From Leishmania donovani (lineage: Eukaryota; Euglenozoa; Kinetoplastea; Trypanosomatida; Trypanosomatidae): DNA of 64,000 bases. Positions 1-10,565 of the stretch are shown here, one piece after another. The stretch covers positions 100,313-164,312 of the forward strand of contig NC_018242.1 in NCBI RefSeq assembly GCF_000227135.1, in the 5' to 3' direction. The number at the start of each line of letters is the position of its first letter. The first letter of the stretch is position 1. The position numbers and the translations under genes were made by a program. The notes beneath the pieces are model-generated. The model ran no database searches. It was not told the DNA's origin and was given only the letters and a program-made list of their open reading frames with translations.

Positions 1-3000
1 CTACGTACGTCACCCCGCGCACGCTGCTCGGAAACAGTGCGCTGGGTGCTAGCGGCGGCGATGCGAAGCGAAGCGGCTCTGCAGGGCGTTCACAGCGGGC
101 GCAGCAGCACTCTTCGGGTGGCGGCGGCAACCCTGGTGGCGGTGGCGGCGCATCTCAGGGGGTCGCCACCACCGCCGGCCCCGGCACCAGCAGCAACACC
201 GCCTCCCGCTTTAGTCAGCGGGTGAATGCGGTGTCCGCGGAATGCCGACGCGAGAGCGAGCAGCTGATCGAAGCTGTCGTAAGGGAAGTGGTACGAGTGC
301 ATCGCCACAACTTGGGCGTCTTGGCTGGTGATCGCATGCTGTCGTGGGTGCCGAAGCCAACGGCCCCCGCCCTCGCCCCTGCTGCCGGCTCGGTGGCCAC
401 AGCAGAGGAAATCAGCCAGCCCAACGCGGCGGCGTTGGGGTCTGTGCCGCTTCGCACGCTCTTCCTCGTCGGTTTCTCCGACTCCGCTTCCTTCGTTGAA
501 GTGCTAGCGCGGCGGCTGAGGCAGGCGACGGCAGCGGCGGAGGCGGAGCTGATGGAGATGGAGGGTCGTCGGCGTGCCGCCGAGCAGCAGGCAGCGGTCG
601 CCGCTGCAGCGGCCGAGTCGAGCAAGCAGCGCACGTCGCCGCCAGTAAAGGGGGCGAAAGGTGCGTCACCTGGGCCGCCGCGCTCCAAGAGCAACCGACT
701 TGCCAAGACTGTGGCCGGCGTGGAAGAGCAGGCCGTATCCGCCATGGTAGAGGAGCTTCAAGCCACGATGGCGATGCCGCCGCTCGGAGTGCTGGCAACC
801 TTCCTCGTCTACGACCTTCCGACGCGCCAGCGGCGGCTCGAGGCGGCATCGTTCGCGACAGACGCAGCGGCAGCGCAGCGGGCCAGCGGCGACGACTGCG
901 AAGATGACCTCAACAACTTTTCGGGTGTCGGTGGCGGCGCGCTGCTGCGCGCCGCGGGACCAGAGTATACCCATCCCGTGTACAACCCATCCCCGGAGGA
1001 AATCCAGAGTTTCGGGCCTCCGTCGGCGGCCAAAGAGCTTGCACCGGCGCGGCTCATCGGCGTCCATCCCGGCAGCCTCTCGGGTGGGTCCTCCTCGCCT
1101 TCTCTGCTGTTTCCCCCTTCGCCCCCCGGTGCCGCGTCCACCGTGACGGCAGCGTCGACTCTCTGCGTGCAAACCTGGAGCGTCGAGCGGCTGCGCACCG
1201 AGCTCAAGCAGCAGCACGCACAGCAGCAGCGCCAGCGCAAGGAGTGGATGGCCGCAGTGGTGGCTCACGCACACCGCGAAGGTGTGGAGGCTGTCTCCGG
1301 GGGACTGCTCAACGCCGGGGCCTCGTTCCGCCACACTATTAAACGCCGCGAGAAGTCGACGGCGAGCGTGAGCGCTAACCTCGCCAGCGCCTCCCCAGAT
1401 TCGGAGCGTGCCGGCTCCATCCCACGGCGCGCAAGCATGTCAATGGTATCTCGGGCCGTCGACTCTTCGACAATGACGGCTGGCAATCTGCTGGAGGAGA
1501 AGGGGCTGCCGCGCGCACTCTTCTTTGTGCGTGTGCAGGACGTGAGCGACCCCACGACGCCGTTGGCCAGCTCCGCCGACCCTCAACTGGACCCTACAAA
1601 CCTGGGCACGACGATCTGGCGTGCCGCCGCCACCTCGCAATTCCACGCAGTTGATCTGCAGCATGGGTGCGCTGAGGCGCGTGCGCGAACCGTGAATGAG
1701 CTAACAGCACAGCTGCGGCTGCTCTGCCGCCCTGCTGCGGGCCGTGTACTCACGAATGAGTCCCTGGCGCCGCGGCAGCTGGCAGAGCCCTTCCGTCTGG
1801 GTGATTACCGCCTGACGGAGGCGACCTGCGTCCGCCTGAAGAAGACGAGTAAGGCCTTTCTGGGCACTCTGCCCGTAGCGCCGGCGCCACAATCCTTCGA
1901 GAGGAGTGGCACCTTCCCAGGCAAGGCCGTAGCTGCCGCCGCTAGGGACGCGCTTGCAGCAGAGGCGGAGGTGTGGGCGACCGTCCTGCAGCACGCGGAG
2001 CAGCTGTACCACCTCGTCGCGGAGGAGGTGTTTATGGACGGAGTTGCGCAGTCAGAGTGCCCTGTCGCACTGCCGGCTGCAGCGACCCTCAGTACCACGG
2101 CGTGGTTTACCGGCATCGATCAGAGCTACGCACGGGCAAAGGAGGCGATCGCGGCGTGCACGACGTACACTGTCGCCCATCTCGAGGACTGTCTCGCTCT
2201 TCTGCTGCGCTTCTCGGTGGACGTGTGTCTTGGCCAGCTCGCTGCGTCGGTGCGCCTGCTCTGCTGCAGCATCGCACGCCATCATCGGGTGGAGACGGAT
2301 GTGTCGTTCGACGCTGTGGCCTCCGCTCTCGGGAGCGGCAGCGACAAAGTCGACGAGGAGGTTCTCAGAGTTGCACCGCGACTCTCCGCCGAGGCTGCAC
2401 GAGCCCTGATCGACTCCCTGCGCTTCGTGAACGCAAGCGAGGCGAGCGCCATGCTGTCTGCCGAGCTAGCGGTGGCTTACTGGCCGCAGGTAGCAGCCGC
2501 CGCAGCGGAGGTGGCCGTGCAGTTTTTCAAACGTTGCTCTCTGCAAAATCTAGCCGGCGACGCCTTCTCCTCGGCCGCGAACACGCCACAGCCACCGCAG
2601 CAAACTCAGGTCGTCGCAAAGGAGAGTGAATGCGCGAGGGACAGCAACGCAGGTGCGGCGAACGACGCCGTGGTGCCCGAGCTGGAAGCCAAGATTTTGG
2701 CGGAGGAGCACGTTCCAGCAGCCGTGCAACTCCTCCTCGAACAGGCCATCAACGCGCCAGCGCCCCTCGCACGTGCTGCGCTTCTTCTGCAGGAGTCACA
2801 GCGGATGGTGTGTGCCGCGCGCGACGGCGCCGAAGCTTGGGTGGAGCTGCTGTACCGCGAGGTGCTTGGCATGCACGCAACGGCGCCGGCATCAACTGTG
2901 CCAACCGCGCGACGGCCGTGCAGCCTTGACGAGCTCGCCGACGGCCCTCTGGCCGTGCTGCGCATCTACACTGACGAGGCGACGAATCTGCGGCGGCCCA

Positions 3001-4355
3001 GCCCATGGCGATGCGGCCAACTGGAGTTGCTTCTGAGCTCCGTCCGCCCGGCCAAACCGAATGCCATGGTGCCCATGGAGAAGTTCGAGCGCGGCCTCCT
3101 TGTTCATCAGCTGCAGCGCCTCTGGCGCTTCCTCCCCGACATATCTGCCGAGCTGGCGGCGAAGGCGAAGTATTCAATAAGGGACCGTGAGGCGAAGACC
3201 CCGGCGCCAACGACGCGTCCGGTCCGGCCAGCCACGTTCTCCTCAGCGACTGCAGGGCCCCTTGCGCTGCCGGACCCGTCGCTCGACGCTTACCTGCTGA
3301 CTAGCTGCCCCTGCCGCCCCTCCGCAGCGCTACGCTTTCCTTTTCTCACCACGGCAGACGTGGAACGGCTCTCTGCAGCGGCGGCGGCCGGGGTCACATC
3401 CACAGCGGCGGCGGGAAAGCCGCTAGTGATGGTTGACCTAGAGCTGTGGCTGGCGAACCTCGCGCTTCGCCGCTGCTGTTTTTGCGCAACGTGCGACGCA
3501 CCGACGGCTGGTGCTGGTGGCGGCGAACCCGAGCTTGCGGTAATGCAAACTTCTCAGTGCATGCGTGCATGCGCCGCGAAACCGAGCTCTGGCGCCGTGC
3601 GGCAAACCATAGCCACTCTGCCTGCTTGCGTGCTGGCGCAATACGCTACGTTCTGCACGACAGCGATGCCGCCTTTGCCGTCTCTCGTCACAACCCCGCC
3701 TCCCTCTCTGGGCGAGATGCCGGCGGAGTGGATGCTCGTGCAATGGTGGTGGCGCGAGTGGTGCGGCGAGGACGCGTGGAGTCAGTCTGAGGACGTGCAG
3801 CGGTGCTATGCGCTGTGGCGGATCTTACTGGGACATGTTCCGCCAAGCCGACCCTCGTCCCCCAACTATGCAGCGCCGACTCTATTAACGATGGCCCCTC
3901 TCTTGTCCTCCCTGCTGCGCCTCCTCGTGGGCATCGGTAGGCATGCCGGCGCCACAGAGGAGCGAGTGCGACGTGCCTTCCACTGCCTTGCGGCTCTGCG
4001 GCGAGTGCCTGCAGGAGCGCTGGACACCCGCACCGCCAAGGCCGAGGAGAACGCTGATGCCGATGCGGCGATGACCATCGAGGACGACATGACCCTCACA
4101 GTCGATGAATGTGCTGCTTTGGGACGCCTGCTAAGTCCGACAGCTCTCACCGTCGGCAGCAACGTCCCTGTAACGACAACGCCAGCGACGGCAGCGGAAG
4201 CGGCGGTGCCAGTAACATCTGAGAGCGAAGTCCGCGGGCACGAGTTTATCACGGATGTGCAGCTTCTCCTGCAGGTGGAGGGCACCAAGGGCGTGACGCT
4301 ACCACTGCTGCTCTCCTCACGATGGGCCAGTCTAATGATGAGGGAGCACTTCTAG
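1..4355 (+). CDS. Large conserved hypothetical protein, 5' end outside window
   Basis: The frame is open from position 3 to the TAG at 4353-4355, giving at least 1450 residues. The GTG at 222 is internal: the frame reads on upstream through a Gly/Ser/Gln-rich stretch with no stop, so the true start lies left of the window. The visible part alternates compact helical segments with Ala/Ser/Pro-rich inserts, for example around nucleotides 560-700 and 1080-1150. No catalytic motif, membrane segment or named domain is recognisable. The C-terminal third is rich in Leu, Trp and Cys and may be a folded helical domain. Codon use matches neighbouring genes. A flagellar or cytoskeletal role is only a guess from its size and composition. 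Confidence is high that it is a gene and low for any function. Confidence 0.9.
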   Translation, partial: TYVTPRTLLGNSALGASGGDAKRSGSAGRSQRAQQHSSGGGGNPGGGGGASQGVATTAGPGTSSNTASRFSQRVNAVSAECRRESEQLIEAVVREVVRVHRHNLGVLAGDRMLSWVPKPTAPALAPAAGSVATAEEISQPNAAALGSVPLRTLFLVGFSDSASFVEVLARRLRQATAAAEAELMEMEGRRRAAEQQAAVAAAAAESSKQRTSPPVKGAKGASPGPPRSKSNRLAKTVAGVEEQAVSAMVEELQATMAMPPLGVLATFLVYDLPTRQRRLEAASFATDAAAAQRASGDDCEDDLNNFSGVGGGALLRAAGPEYTHPVYNPSPEEIQSFGPPSAAKELAPARLIGVHPGSLSGGSSSPSLLFPPSPPGAASTVTAASTLCVQTWSVERLRTELKQQHAQQQRQRKEWMAAVVAHAHREGVEAVSGGLLNAGASFRHTIKRREKSTASVSANLASASPDSERAGSIPRRASMSMVSRAVDSSTMTAGNLLEEKGLPRALFFVRVQDVSDPTTPLASSADPQLDPTNLGTTIWRAAATSQFHAVDLQHGCAEARARTVNELTAQLRLLCRPAAGRVLTNESLAPRQLAEPFRLGDYRLTEATCVRLKKTSKAFLGTLPVAPAPQSFERSGTFPGKAVAAAARDALAAEAEVWATVLQHAEQLYHLVAEEVFMDGVAQSECPVALPAAATLSTTAWFTGIDQSYARAKEAIAACTTYTVAHLEDCLALLLRFSVDVCLGQLAASVRLLCCSIARHHRVETDVSFDAVASALGSGSDKVDEEVLRVAPRLSAEAARALIDSLRFVNASEASAMLSAELAVAYWPQVAAAAAEVAVQFFKRCSLQNLAGDAFSSAANTPQPPQQTQVVAKESECARDSNAGAANDAVVPELEAKILAEEHVPAAVQLLLEQAINAPAPLARAALLLQESQRMVCAARDGAEAWVELLYREVLGMHATAPASTVPTARRPCSLDELADGPLAVLRIYTDEATNLRRPSPWRCGQLELLLSSVRPAKPNAMVPMEKFERGLLVHQLQRLWRFLPDISAELAAKAKYSIRDREAKTPAPTTRPVRPATFSSATAGPLALPDPSLDAYLLTSCPCRPSAALRFPFLTTADVERLSAAAAAGVTSTAAAGKPLVMVDLELWLANLALRRCCFCATCDAPTAGAGGGEPELAVMQTSQCMRACAAKPSSGAVRQTIATLPACVLAQYATFCTTAMPPLPSLVTTPPPSLGEMPAEWMLVQWWWREWCGEDAWSQSEDVQRCYALWRILLGHVPPSRPSSPNYAAPTLLTMAPLLSSLLRLLVGIGRHAGATEERVRRAFHCLAALRRVPAGALDTRTAKAEENADADAAMTIEDDMTLTVDECAALGRLLSPTALTVGSNVPVTTTPATAAEAAVPVTSESEVRGHEFITDVQLLLQVEGTKGVTLPLLLSSRWASLMMREHF

Positions 4356-5960
4356 AGTTCTGGCGACAGTGGCGGCAAGGCAGGAAGGGTCACGCTGGTT
4401 GCACTGAAAACGCTGCCAGCGCATGCGGCATGAGGCAGAAGATGGCGTCCACAGCCCGCAGAGGGACCCTTGTTGTTGCGATCGGCTATCGGAAGTGCAG
4501 CACGAGAAGCAAGCGGTGTCGCCCACTCATCCACGCGCCCCCTCCTCCTCTTGCCCTCTCTCTCCGCTCTGTCGCCCACTGCGTGGCTGCTGGCAAAAGA
4601 AATGGCCCACCTTGCTAGAGAACAGGGCGGTAGTGACGGCGCCGGCCAGATCGCTGGCAAGATCCGCATACCTTCCTATGAAAGCGGCATCACGGAGAAA
4701 GAAAGGGAACTGGATGTACAGTAGCTCTTTGTCCCGGGCGGAATGTGTTAAGGGACCGCCCACTCCAAGAGAAGGAGGGAGGCGATGGACGGGGCCTTGG
4801 GTGACCCGCGCCTGTGCCTCCCCCGCCCCTCCCGCCGGCGTCGGCTTCGTTTTTGTTTTCACTTTTCTTTGGAGTTTCCGTATCGTTGGCTCTGCTGTTG
4901 TCGCGGTGTCCAACCTGCCCCATCATGTATAGGTTGCCCTTGTTTACTTTGAGGGGCTGGCGTGCACGCCCCGCCCCTCTCGAAATACCCACTCTTTTCG
5001 TCTGGCGTTACTTGTCACGCATATCTTTCTGCCTCCTCCTCCTCGGGTCTCCTCCCTCCGTGGAAGCCAATAAAACGAACGAAACAGGGGGGTTGGGGTG
5101 TTTCGTCGTCGCAATGCTGGCGGACGCATTCACAGACCGACGCACACGCGACATTCTTACACGCACAGCGAAGGGCGGTCCTCTGACGAGGGAGAAGAGA
5201 GGGTGGAGAGGGGCACATGTAAGATGAGCGCGACTGCACGTCCTCGCATAGCTTGTCTGTCGGTCTGCCTCTCCCTCCCTGCTCAGAACGCGAACAGATG
5301 GCGGTGCCAGTGGCGGTCGGTGCCGTAGCGCATCAAACATGGATCAGCTCGTAAAGAGCGTATGGGGAGCACGTGGACACGTCTGCTTCGGTCGCCTGTA
5401 TTTCTCCACCGTTCTTCACTTTCTCGCCACCTACTTGCGCGATCGATACCGTCTTGTCTGCTCCCCTTAACGCGTTCGTTGCTCCGCCTCCTGCGGCTCT
5501 ATCACCGCCATTTACTTCGCCTTCCTCTCTCCCCTTCCCTCTCCCTCCCTCTTGAAGCGACGCTACAATCAACGACCACTGTGCGTGCGTGTGTGTTATT
5601 GTCGTCGTCTCGTCTTTTCGCTTTACACGGGCGCGGTCTTCCGTGCCACTTTTGGCCGTTTACTTCTTTTCGCCTGTCTCTCCCGTTCGCGGCAACGGCT
5701 GCGGTTTGCGTGTTGCTCTCTCTCTCTCTCGCTTCCTCTTCCTCTGCCGCTGCTGCGGTTGCTGTTGTTCTTCTTCGTGCAAGTGGGCGAGTGCTAGTGG
5801 ATCAACGCGCATGTGCATTGCCCATGGATCCCTCCCTCTCTCTCTTGCCTCCTCTGCATTTCCCTTCCCTGCCGCCTTTCGCCCACCTCACGCACATAGA
5901 CACAGCCGTTGCGGCACTGACTCGCACGTGCACGCGCACGAGCACTCACACGCCTGCAAG
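4356..5960. other. Intergenic spacer
   Basis: This 1.6 kb spacer has no convincing gene. Its second half is a chain of pyrimidine tracts (about 5520-5560, 5700-5760 and 5820-5895) ending near an AG at about 5899, a plausible spliced-leader acceptor for the next gene. A 43-codon open frame at 5339-5470 was considered and set aside. Confidence 0.6.
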
Positions 5961-7394
5961 ATGGAGACCTACAAGGATGTCATTGTAAGCCATCCGCCGG
6001 CGATGTACTCGCAGTCAGGGCACACGACACACTTTGCTTTAGAAAACTACAAGGGAATCTTGCTCTGCCAGCGACCGTCAAACCTCGGCTCGGCGGCTGG
6101 GTTCGGCGGCGCCGGCGGTGCCGATGGCTACGATCGAGGAAACGCATCCTCTGCCCCGTTCGTTCCTTCGAAGCCCACTGGCAACCCACTTGGCTACGGA
6201 CCGTCCAAGGAGAGTCGCGACGCCCGTGCTGAGCAGGAGGCGTTGCGCGTGGCGAACCAGCGGCAGCGCCAAACAAAGTCGTCGCAGGCGCTCTCGCGCC
6301 ACCGTCGCTGGCTGCGCAGCTTTGCGCGGCAGGTGCAATCAATGAAGGAGTCTGACCGGCAGCTCGAGGTGGAGGCGGCGCAGCGAGCCGCCAGGGTGCG
6401 AGAGGCAGAGAAGCGCAGGCGTGCTGAGCAGCAGCAGGAGCTGGCCGCGATCGCCGTTAGCACAGATAACGCCAGCGCGCCGCCATACAACATGCACAAG
6501 TCGATGGAAGCACACGTGGCGACCACGCTCAAGGGCACGGCTGCCCCAGTGGCGCCCTCCTCCCGCAAGCCGAAGTGGGCCTTGACCGAGGAGGAGGCGA
6601 TGGACGCCGAGCTCGACTTCGACCGCGACCTCCTCGACTTCGCTGAGAACCTCGACTACGAGAAGTTCATCTCTGACTTTGAAGTCGCGGAGGCGCTGGG
6701 CGTTATGCGGGATCGCGTGGAAGAGATTGCGAGGGCAAACAACTGGTCCGTCGACGACATCCGCCGCGCAACGACCGACGATGATGACGATCTCAACTCG
6801 GTTGTGTCGCCTTCAGAGGCGCATCTCATTCTCTGCAGCAAACAGCGGCAGCAGCAAGGTGGTGGTGCTGCCGCTGCGGAGGCTCGAGCCGCGCTCCCGG
6901 AGGCGCTGGCGGTGCACGCGCACGACTGGGACAGCAGCAGCAGTGGCCGTGGCCGGCTGCTAAAGAAGGCGATAAGTCGTGACGCTCTTGCCCTCGCGGA
7001 GCGGCTGTTTGCCGCCTCGCCATCGCTGCAGAAGGTTCACACGCGGCACAGCCTTGCGCGTGCGCTGCAGCGGTGCGCCTTGGAAGGCCGCGTCGACGTG
7101 ACGGAGTCCACGTTGCTGCGGCACGCGTCCAAGCCTAGCGCGGCGAAGGGCGGCGGCGGTGCTAACAGTGATGCGGCGTCGTCTTCCCCTGCAGCGGTGG
7201 ACCCTCCGGCGATTCCGGAGCCCTTAGTCGTTAAGATAGGCGCGGATGCGATGCCTGCGCCTTGCAGCAGTGCCGACGGATTCACCGGAGGCTCTGCGGC
7301 CGGCATACAGCCGTCACGTATTCTGCGTGAGCTTCAGCAGTCGAAGGAGCGTACACAAGGACTGCCGTACCTCTACCGCTGTCCCGCCATCTAG
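5961..7394 (+). CDS. Conserved coiled-coil protein, probably flagellar or cytoskeletal
   Basis: This is a 477-residue protein. I chose the ATG at 5961 because it begins the first stretch of non-repetitive protein. The upstream ATG at 5811 would only add residues that are translation of a pyrimidine tract. The N-terminal 90 residues are Gly/Tyr/Pro-rich. Residues of about 85-165 are strongly charged (Arg/Gln/Glu/Ala) and predict a helical coiled coil. A conserved-looking block begins KPKWALTEEEA and continues with an acidic, aromatic segment (LLDFAENLDYEKF, FEVAEALGVM) around residues 205-250. The C-terminal half has Ala/Gly/Ser inserts. This mix of a KPxWA block and an acidic DYEKF helix reminds me of ciliary coiled-coil proteins, but I cannot name a family. 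No signal peptide or membrane segment is visible. Confidence 0.85.
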   Translation: METYKDVIVSHPPAMYSQSGHTTHFALENYKGILLCQRPSNLGSAAGFGGAGGADGYDRGNASSAPFVPSKPTGNPLGYGPSKESRDARAEQEALRVANQRQRQTKSSQALSRHRRWLRSFARQVQSMKESDRQLEVEAAQRAARVREAEKRRRAEQQQELAAIAVSTDNASAPPYNMHKSMEAHVATTLKGTAAPVAPSSRKPKWALTEEEAMDAELDFDRDLLDFAENLDYEKFISDFEVAEALGVMRDRVEEIARANNWSVDDIRRATTDDDDDLNSVVSPSEAHLILCSKQRQQQGGGAAAAEARAALPEALAVHAHDWDSSSSGRGRLLKKAISRDALALAERLFAASPSLQKVHTRHSLARALQRCALEGRVDVTESTLLRHASKPSAAKGGGGANSDAASSSPAAVDPPAIPEPLVVKIGADAMPAPCSSADGFTGGSAAGIQPSRILRELQQSKERTQGLPYLYRCPAI

Positions 7395-9126
7395 ACTACA
7401 CATGTACGCAGGCACGAGCTCGTGAGTGGTCTGTGTTGGTTTACGCGATGACATCACGTCGAAATCTTTTTTCACCATGTAAATCTTCGCGCATGTACAA
7501 TACTGGAAGAGAGCATGCTTGTGTGCTTGCGTGTGTGAGAGAGAGAGGGTATGCGTATGTAGTCAAGCGGTGTGTGCTCGCTGTCATCGTCGTCGTCGTC
7601 GTTTCCTCCTCTTCTTTCTCGATGGCTCTGTGGACACTCGCTTGGGCACTGCCCTTCCCCAACACACACACACACAAACTTTTTTAGAGCTGCCGCAGTA
7701 ATCAACCACTGCAGCCGCAACAGCAGCGCGTGGCACCGCCTCGGACCTACACGCGGGTGCACATACGCAAGCAGCGCTTTCCTTCGTTACTGTGTGTGCG
7801 CGTTCCAGTGCGTTCTTGTTCCACCGCGTGTGGCGTTACTTTGCCGCCGTTTGCCATGGCGCTCTCCACTTGTGCCATGAAAGTCGTTGCTGCAGCAGTG
7901 ACGGTGTACCCGACCGGACTTCGATAACTCCCGGGTAATCAGTTACGCCTGTGCCTCTTCTCTGAACACACAACACACACACACACACACACACATGTGC
8001 ATGCGTGCACGCGAATACGCGCGCTCAGGGCAGGCACGCCTTGCCCACCTGATAGTCATCCTTTCTCTAGTTGCGCTTGTGTGTGTGTGTGATCACGGTC
8101 AAACTGCGTAGAACGCTGCCCTGGGACACACGAACTTATCGACTCACTCCTCATGGTTCATCACTACGATTGCTACGAATGCGTTGCCGCACGTCTGCCC
8201 CCCCCCCACCACCACCACCACCACCAACTCTCTTACTTACTCACCTCCATGCCTATCACTTCACTGCCCCTCCGCTCTCTCTATCCGCCGCTTCATCGAC
8301 CGTCGTGTGCGCGGGCTGGGGTGGTGGTGAGGCTAGCATCACGGCCACCACTGGCATTGGCAAGCAAACTTACAAAATACATCTGTATCTTAAGTTGCTC
8401 TCGCCGCCGTCTCTCTTCTCCCTCCCGCATCTCTCCAAAGAGCACGTGCTCAGTGGATCTAACTCACGCGTACTGGAGCACCGAGAGGCAGACAGACAGA
8501 CACACACAGAAACGCGAATCTACTCGAAGAGAACCCGATCCTTACACATACGCATACAGCCGCTGACCCTCTTACTCACGCATATACACTCACGTGTACA
8601 GAAACGCCCGCGCATCTATACGCACGCACAGATAGAGAGAGGTGCTCATAGAACCTACTGCACCTGAGAAGGAGCTAGCCGCTACAGCTGTGCCTTTCTC
8701 GCTCACGTCCCCGCCCCGCATCGCTCGCCACTGCCTCATTTCGCTCATAGTCCTCTCTTCTCTCTTCTCTCTTTTCTCTTTTCTCTCGCGCGCGCTTGAA
8801 TGTCCTTTCCTTCTCTTGCGCATCGTCGCCCTCCTGTCCTACTACCCTGTGAGCGGGCTGTCTTGCAAGCACCTAGCAGCAACGAAGCGAGCCACACGCA
8901 CCTCCAGAGATAGAGAGAGACACCCGTACACACGTACACACACGGGCAGAGCGAAGAGAGTGAGAGACGAGGTCTTTGTGCTCATTTTATTTCCTTCAAA
9001 AAGATCGACCATAGAAACCTGCTCCGTAGGGCCCCCCCTCCACCCTCTCCTCACCGTATTCGTACCCGCGTACGCCCCCTCCCCGCTTCCCCAAAAGAAA
9101 AACGCAGACAAACACATACACGCAGG
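7395..9126. other. Intergenic spacer with CA tracts
   Basis: No gene is supported here. The spacer holds a CA tract at about 7972-7994, a CCA tract near 8205-8225, and long CT-rich tracts near 8755-8790. A pyrimidine-rich stretch at about 9030-9095 ends in an AG near 9097, about 30 bases before the RPA2 start, and is the likely splice acceptor. Long open frames in this region translate to Ser/Leu/Pro/His low complexity. Confidence 0.6.
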
Positions 9127-9900
9127 ATGCTTGCTTCGACCCCTGGCAGCAACTTCGGGGGCGCCGTTGCATCCTCGAACAACAGTGGTGGCCAGCAGCC
9201 GCAGCGTCGCATGCACCCAATTCGCCCGCTCACCATCAAGCAGATGTTGGAGGCTCAGAGCGTTGGCGGTGGTGTTCTGGTCGTGGACGGCCGCGAGGTG
9301 ACGCAGGCGACCGTCGTAGGCCGTGTGTTGGGCTACGAGAACGCCAACATGGCTTCTGGTGGTGGCGCCATCACTGCCAAGCACTTTGGGTACCGAATCA
9401 CCGACAACACGGGCATGCTCGTCGTGCGCCAGTGGATCGATGCGGACAGGATGCAGGAGCCCCTTCCCCTTAACACGCACGTCCGCGCGTCTGGCACAGT
9501 GAATGTGTGGCAGCAGAACCCCATCGTCACCGGCACTGTGGTGAGCATGGCGGACAGCAACGAAATGAACTACCACATGTTGGACGCCATTCTGACGCAC
9601 TTCCGCCTGACACAGGGCAACAAGCGTGCCCCGAGCAGTGGTGTCTCGATACAGAACACGGCCTCGGCCGTTGGCATGCACAATATGCTGCCTGGAGGCG
9701 ACATCAAGGTGCTGCTGACAGACCTCCTTGTCTCTTTCATCAAGCAGCACGGCAGCAGCGGAGCTGGCATGTCGATGGATGAACTAACGACGTCGGCGCA
9801 GCGCTACGGCTTCACCCATGGCGATGTGCGCACTGCGATGCGGACGTTGGCAGCGGAGGGGAAAGTGTACCAGACCCACGACAACCGCTTCAACATCTGA
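9127..9900 (+). CDS. RPA2: Replication protein A, 28-kDa subunit (RPA2)
   Basis: This 257-residue protein is close in length to the human 270-residue RPA32. RPA is the heterotrimeric single-stranded DNA-binding complex of replication, repair and telomere maintenance in the nucleus. Residues 1-35 are a flexible Gly/Ser/Asn-rich head, as in RPA2 proteins, where that region is usually phosphorylated. Residues of about 36-160 fit the central OB fold: RPLTIKQM, then TVVGRVLGYEN, YRITDNTGMLVVRQWID, and HVRASGTVNVWQQNPIV. Residues of about 195-257 fit the C-terminal winged helix (MDELTTSAQRYGF and AAEGKVYQTHDNRFNI). The ATG follows a pyrimidine-rich stretch and AG by about 30 bases. A SIDER2-like retroposon begins about 105 bases after the stop and probably lies in its 3' UTR. 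From memory this is the L. major chromosome 15 gene annotated as replication factor A 28 kDa. Confidence 0.93.
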   Translation: MLASTPGSNFGGAVASSNNSGGQQPQRRMHPIRPLTIKQMLEAQSVGGGVLVVDGREVTQATVVGRVLGYENANMASGGGAITAKHFGYRITDNTGMLVVRQWIDADRMQEPLPLNTHVRASGTVNVWQQNPIVTGTVVSMADSNEMNYHMLDAILTHFRLTQGNKRAPSSGVSIQNTASAVGMHNMLPGGDIKVLLTDLLVSFIKQHGSSGAGMSMDELTTSAQRYGFTHGDVRTAMRTLAAEGKVYQTHDNRFNI

Positions 9901-10005
9901 GCAAATACACGCATCGCCGAATATCACCACCACCACCAGTACGATTCATGCACGCTCTCCTCATCTGCTGCCGTTATTCCTCCCTCCTCCCTCCACTCGT
10001 CAGAC

Positions 10006-10550
10006 CCCTGGTGACGGGAAGGGGGCACACACACCTCTCGGTGCATGGCATCCCAGGGCCTCCCGTACACACCCACCCTGCCAATGCCGGAACCGCTTGT
10101 GGCGGTGCCAGGCTCAAGTACCTAGCATGTGCGGAGGGGTCACAGCGATGTACCGCCGCTGGTATGCCGGCGGTCAGGCGCTGGATGGCGCGGCATCGCG
10201 GGCGACCCGCGACGGTGCACACGCTTGCGCATCCGCATGATGGGCACAGCGCCAACCGNNNNNNNNNNNNNNNNNNNNNNNNNNNNNNNNNNNNNNNNNN
10301 NNNNNNNNNNNNNNNNNNNNNNNNNNNNNNNNNNNNNNNNNNNNNNNNNNNNNNNNNNNNNNNNNNNNNNNNNNNNNNNNNNNNNNNNNNNNNNNNNNNN
10401 NNNNNNNNNNNNNNNNNNNNNNNNNNNNNNNNNNNNNNNNNNNNNNNNNNNNNNNNNNNNNNNNNNNNNNNNNNNNNNNNNNNNNNNNNNNNNNNNNNNN
10501 NNNNNNNNNNNNNNNNNNNNNNNNNNNNNNNTGTTGCGTCAGGCAAAAAA
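10006..10550 (+). mobile_element. SIDER2-like degenerate retroposon, interrupted by a gap
   Basis: Two tandem segments resemble the roughly 77-79-base signature that starts trypanosomatid retroposons (Pr77 of L1Tc, SIDER elements). The clearer copy starts near 10076 with CCCTGCCAATGCCGGAACC and continues to GTGCCAGGCTCAAGTACC at about 10106-10122. It matches the remembered Pr77 pattern CCCTGG, GCCGG, ACC, GTGGTGCCAGG, TC, AGTAC. A weaker copy starts at 10006 (CCCTGGTGACGGG) and runs to CCCAGGGCCTCCCGTAC near 10067. Two tandem signatures are typical of SIDER2. After a 273-base gap, a short A tract (10545-10550) gives a plausible tail, and the total of about 545 bases fits the usual SIDER2 size. 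There is no coding capacity. SIDER2 elements in Leishmania 3' UTRs are known to promote mRNA decay, so the RPA2 transcript may be affected. No target-site duplication could be recognised. Confidence 0.72.
10259..10531. other. Assembly gap (273 N)
   Basis: A run of N lies inside the SIDER2-like element. Dispersed repeats commonly break assemblies, so this is consistent with the element call. The odd length suggests an estimated gap size. Confidence 0.95.
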
Positions 10551-10565
10551 GGGGCACAAGTTGGA

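Noticed and set aside
5339..5470. 43-codon ATG open frame with a hydrophobic middle
   Set aside because: It is too short to tell from chance and lies within the leader region of the next gene.
5811..5960. Upstream in-frame ATG for the 5961 gene
   Set aside because: The added residues are translation of CT-rich leader, and the likely splice acceptor near 5899 lies after this ATG.
8842..9750. 302-codon minus-strand open frame over RPA2
   Set aside because: It is an antisense shadow of a clear RPA2 gene caused by high GC at third positions; many similar minus-strand frames occur over real genes.
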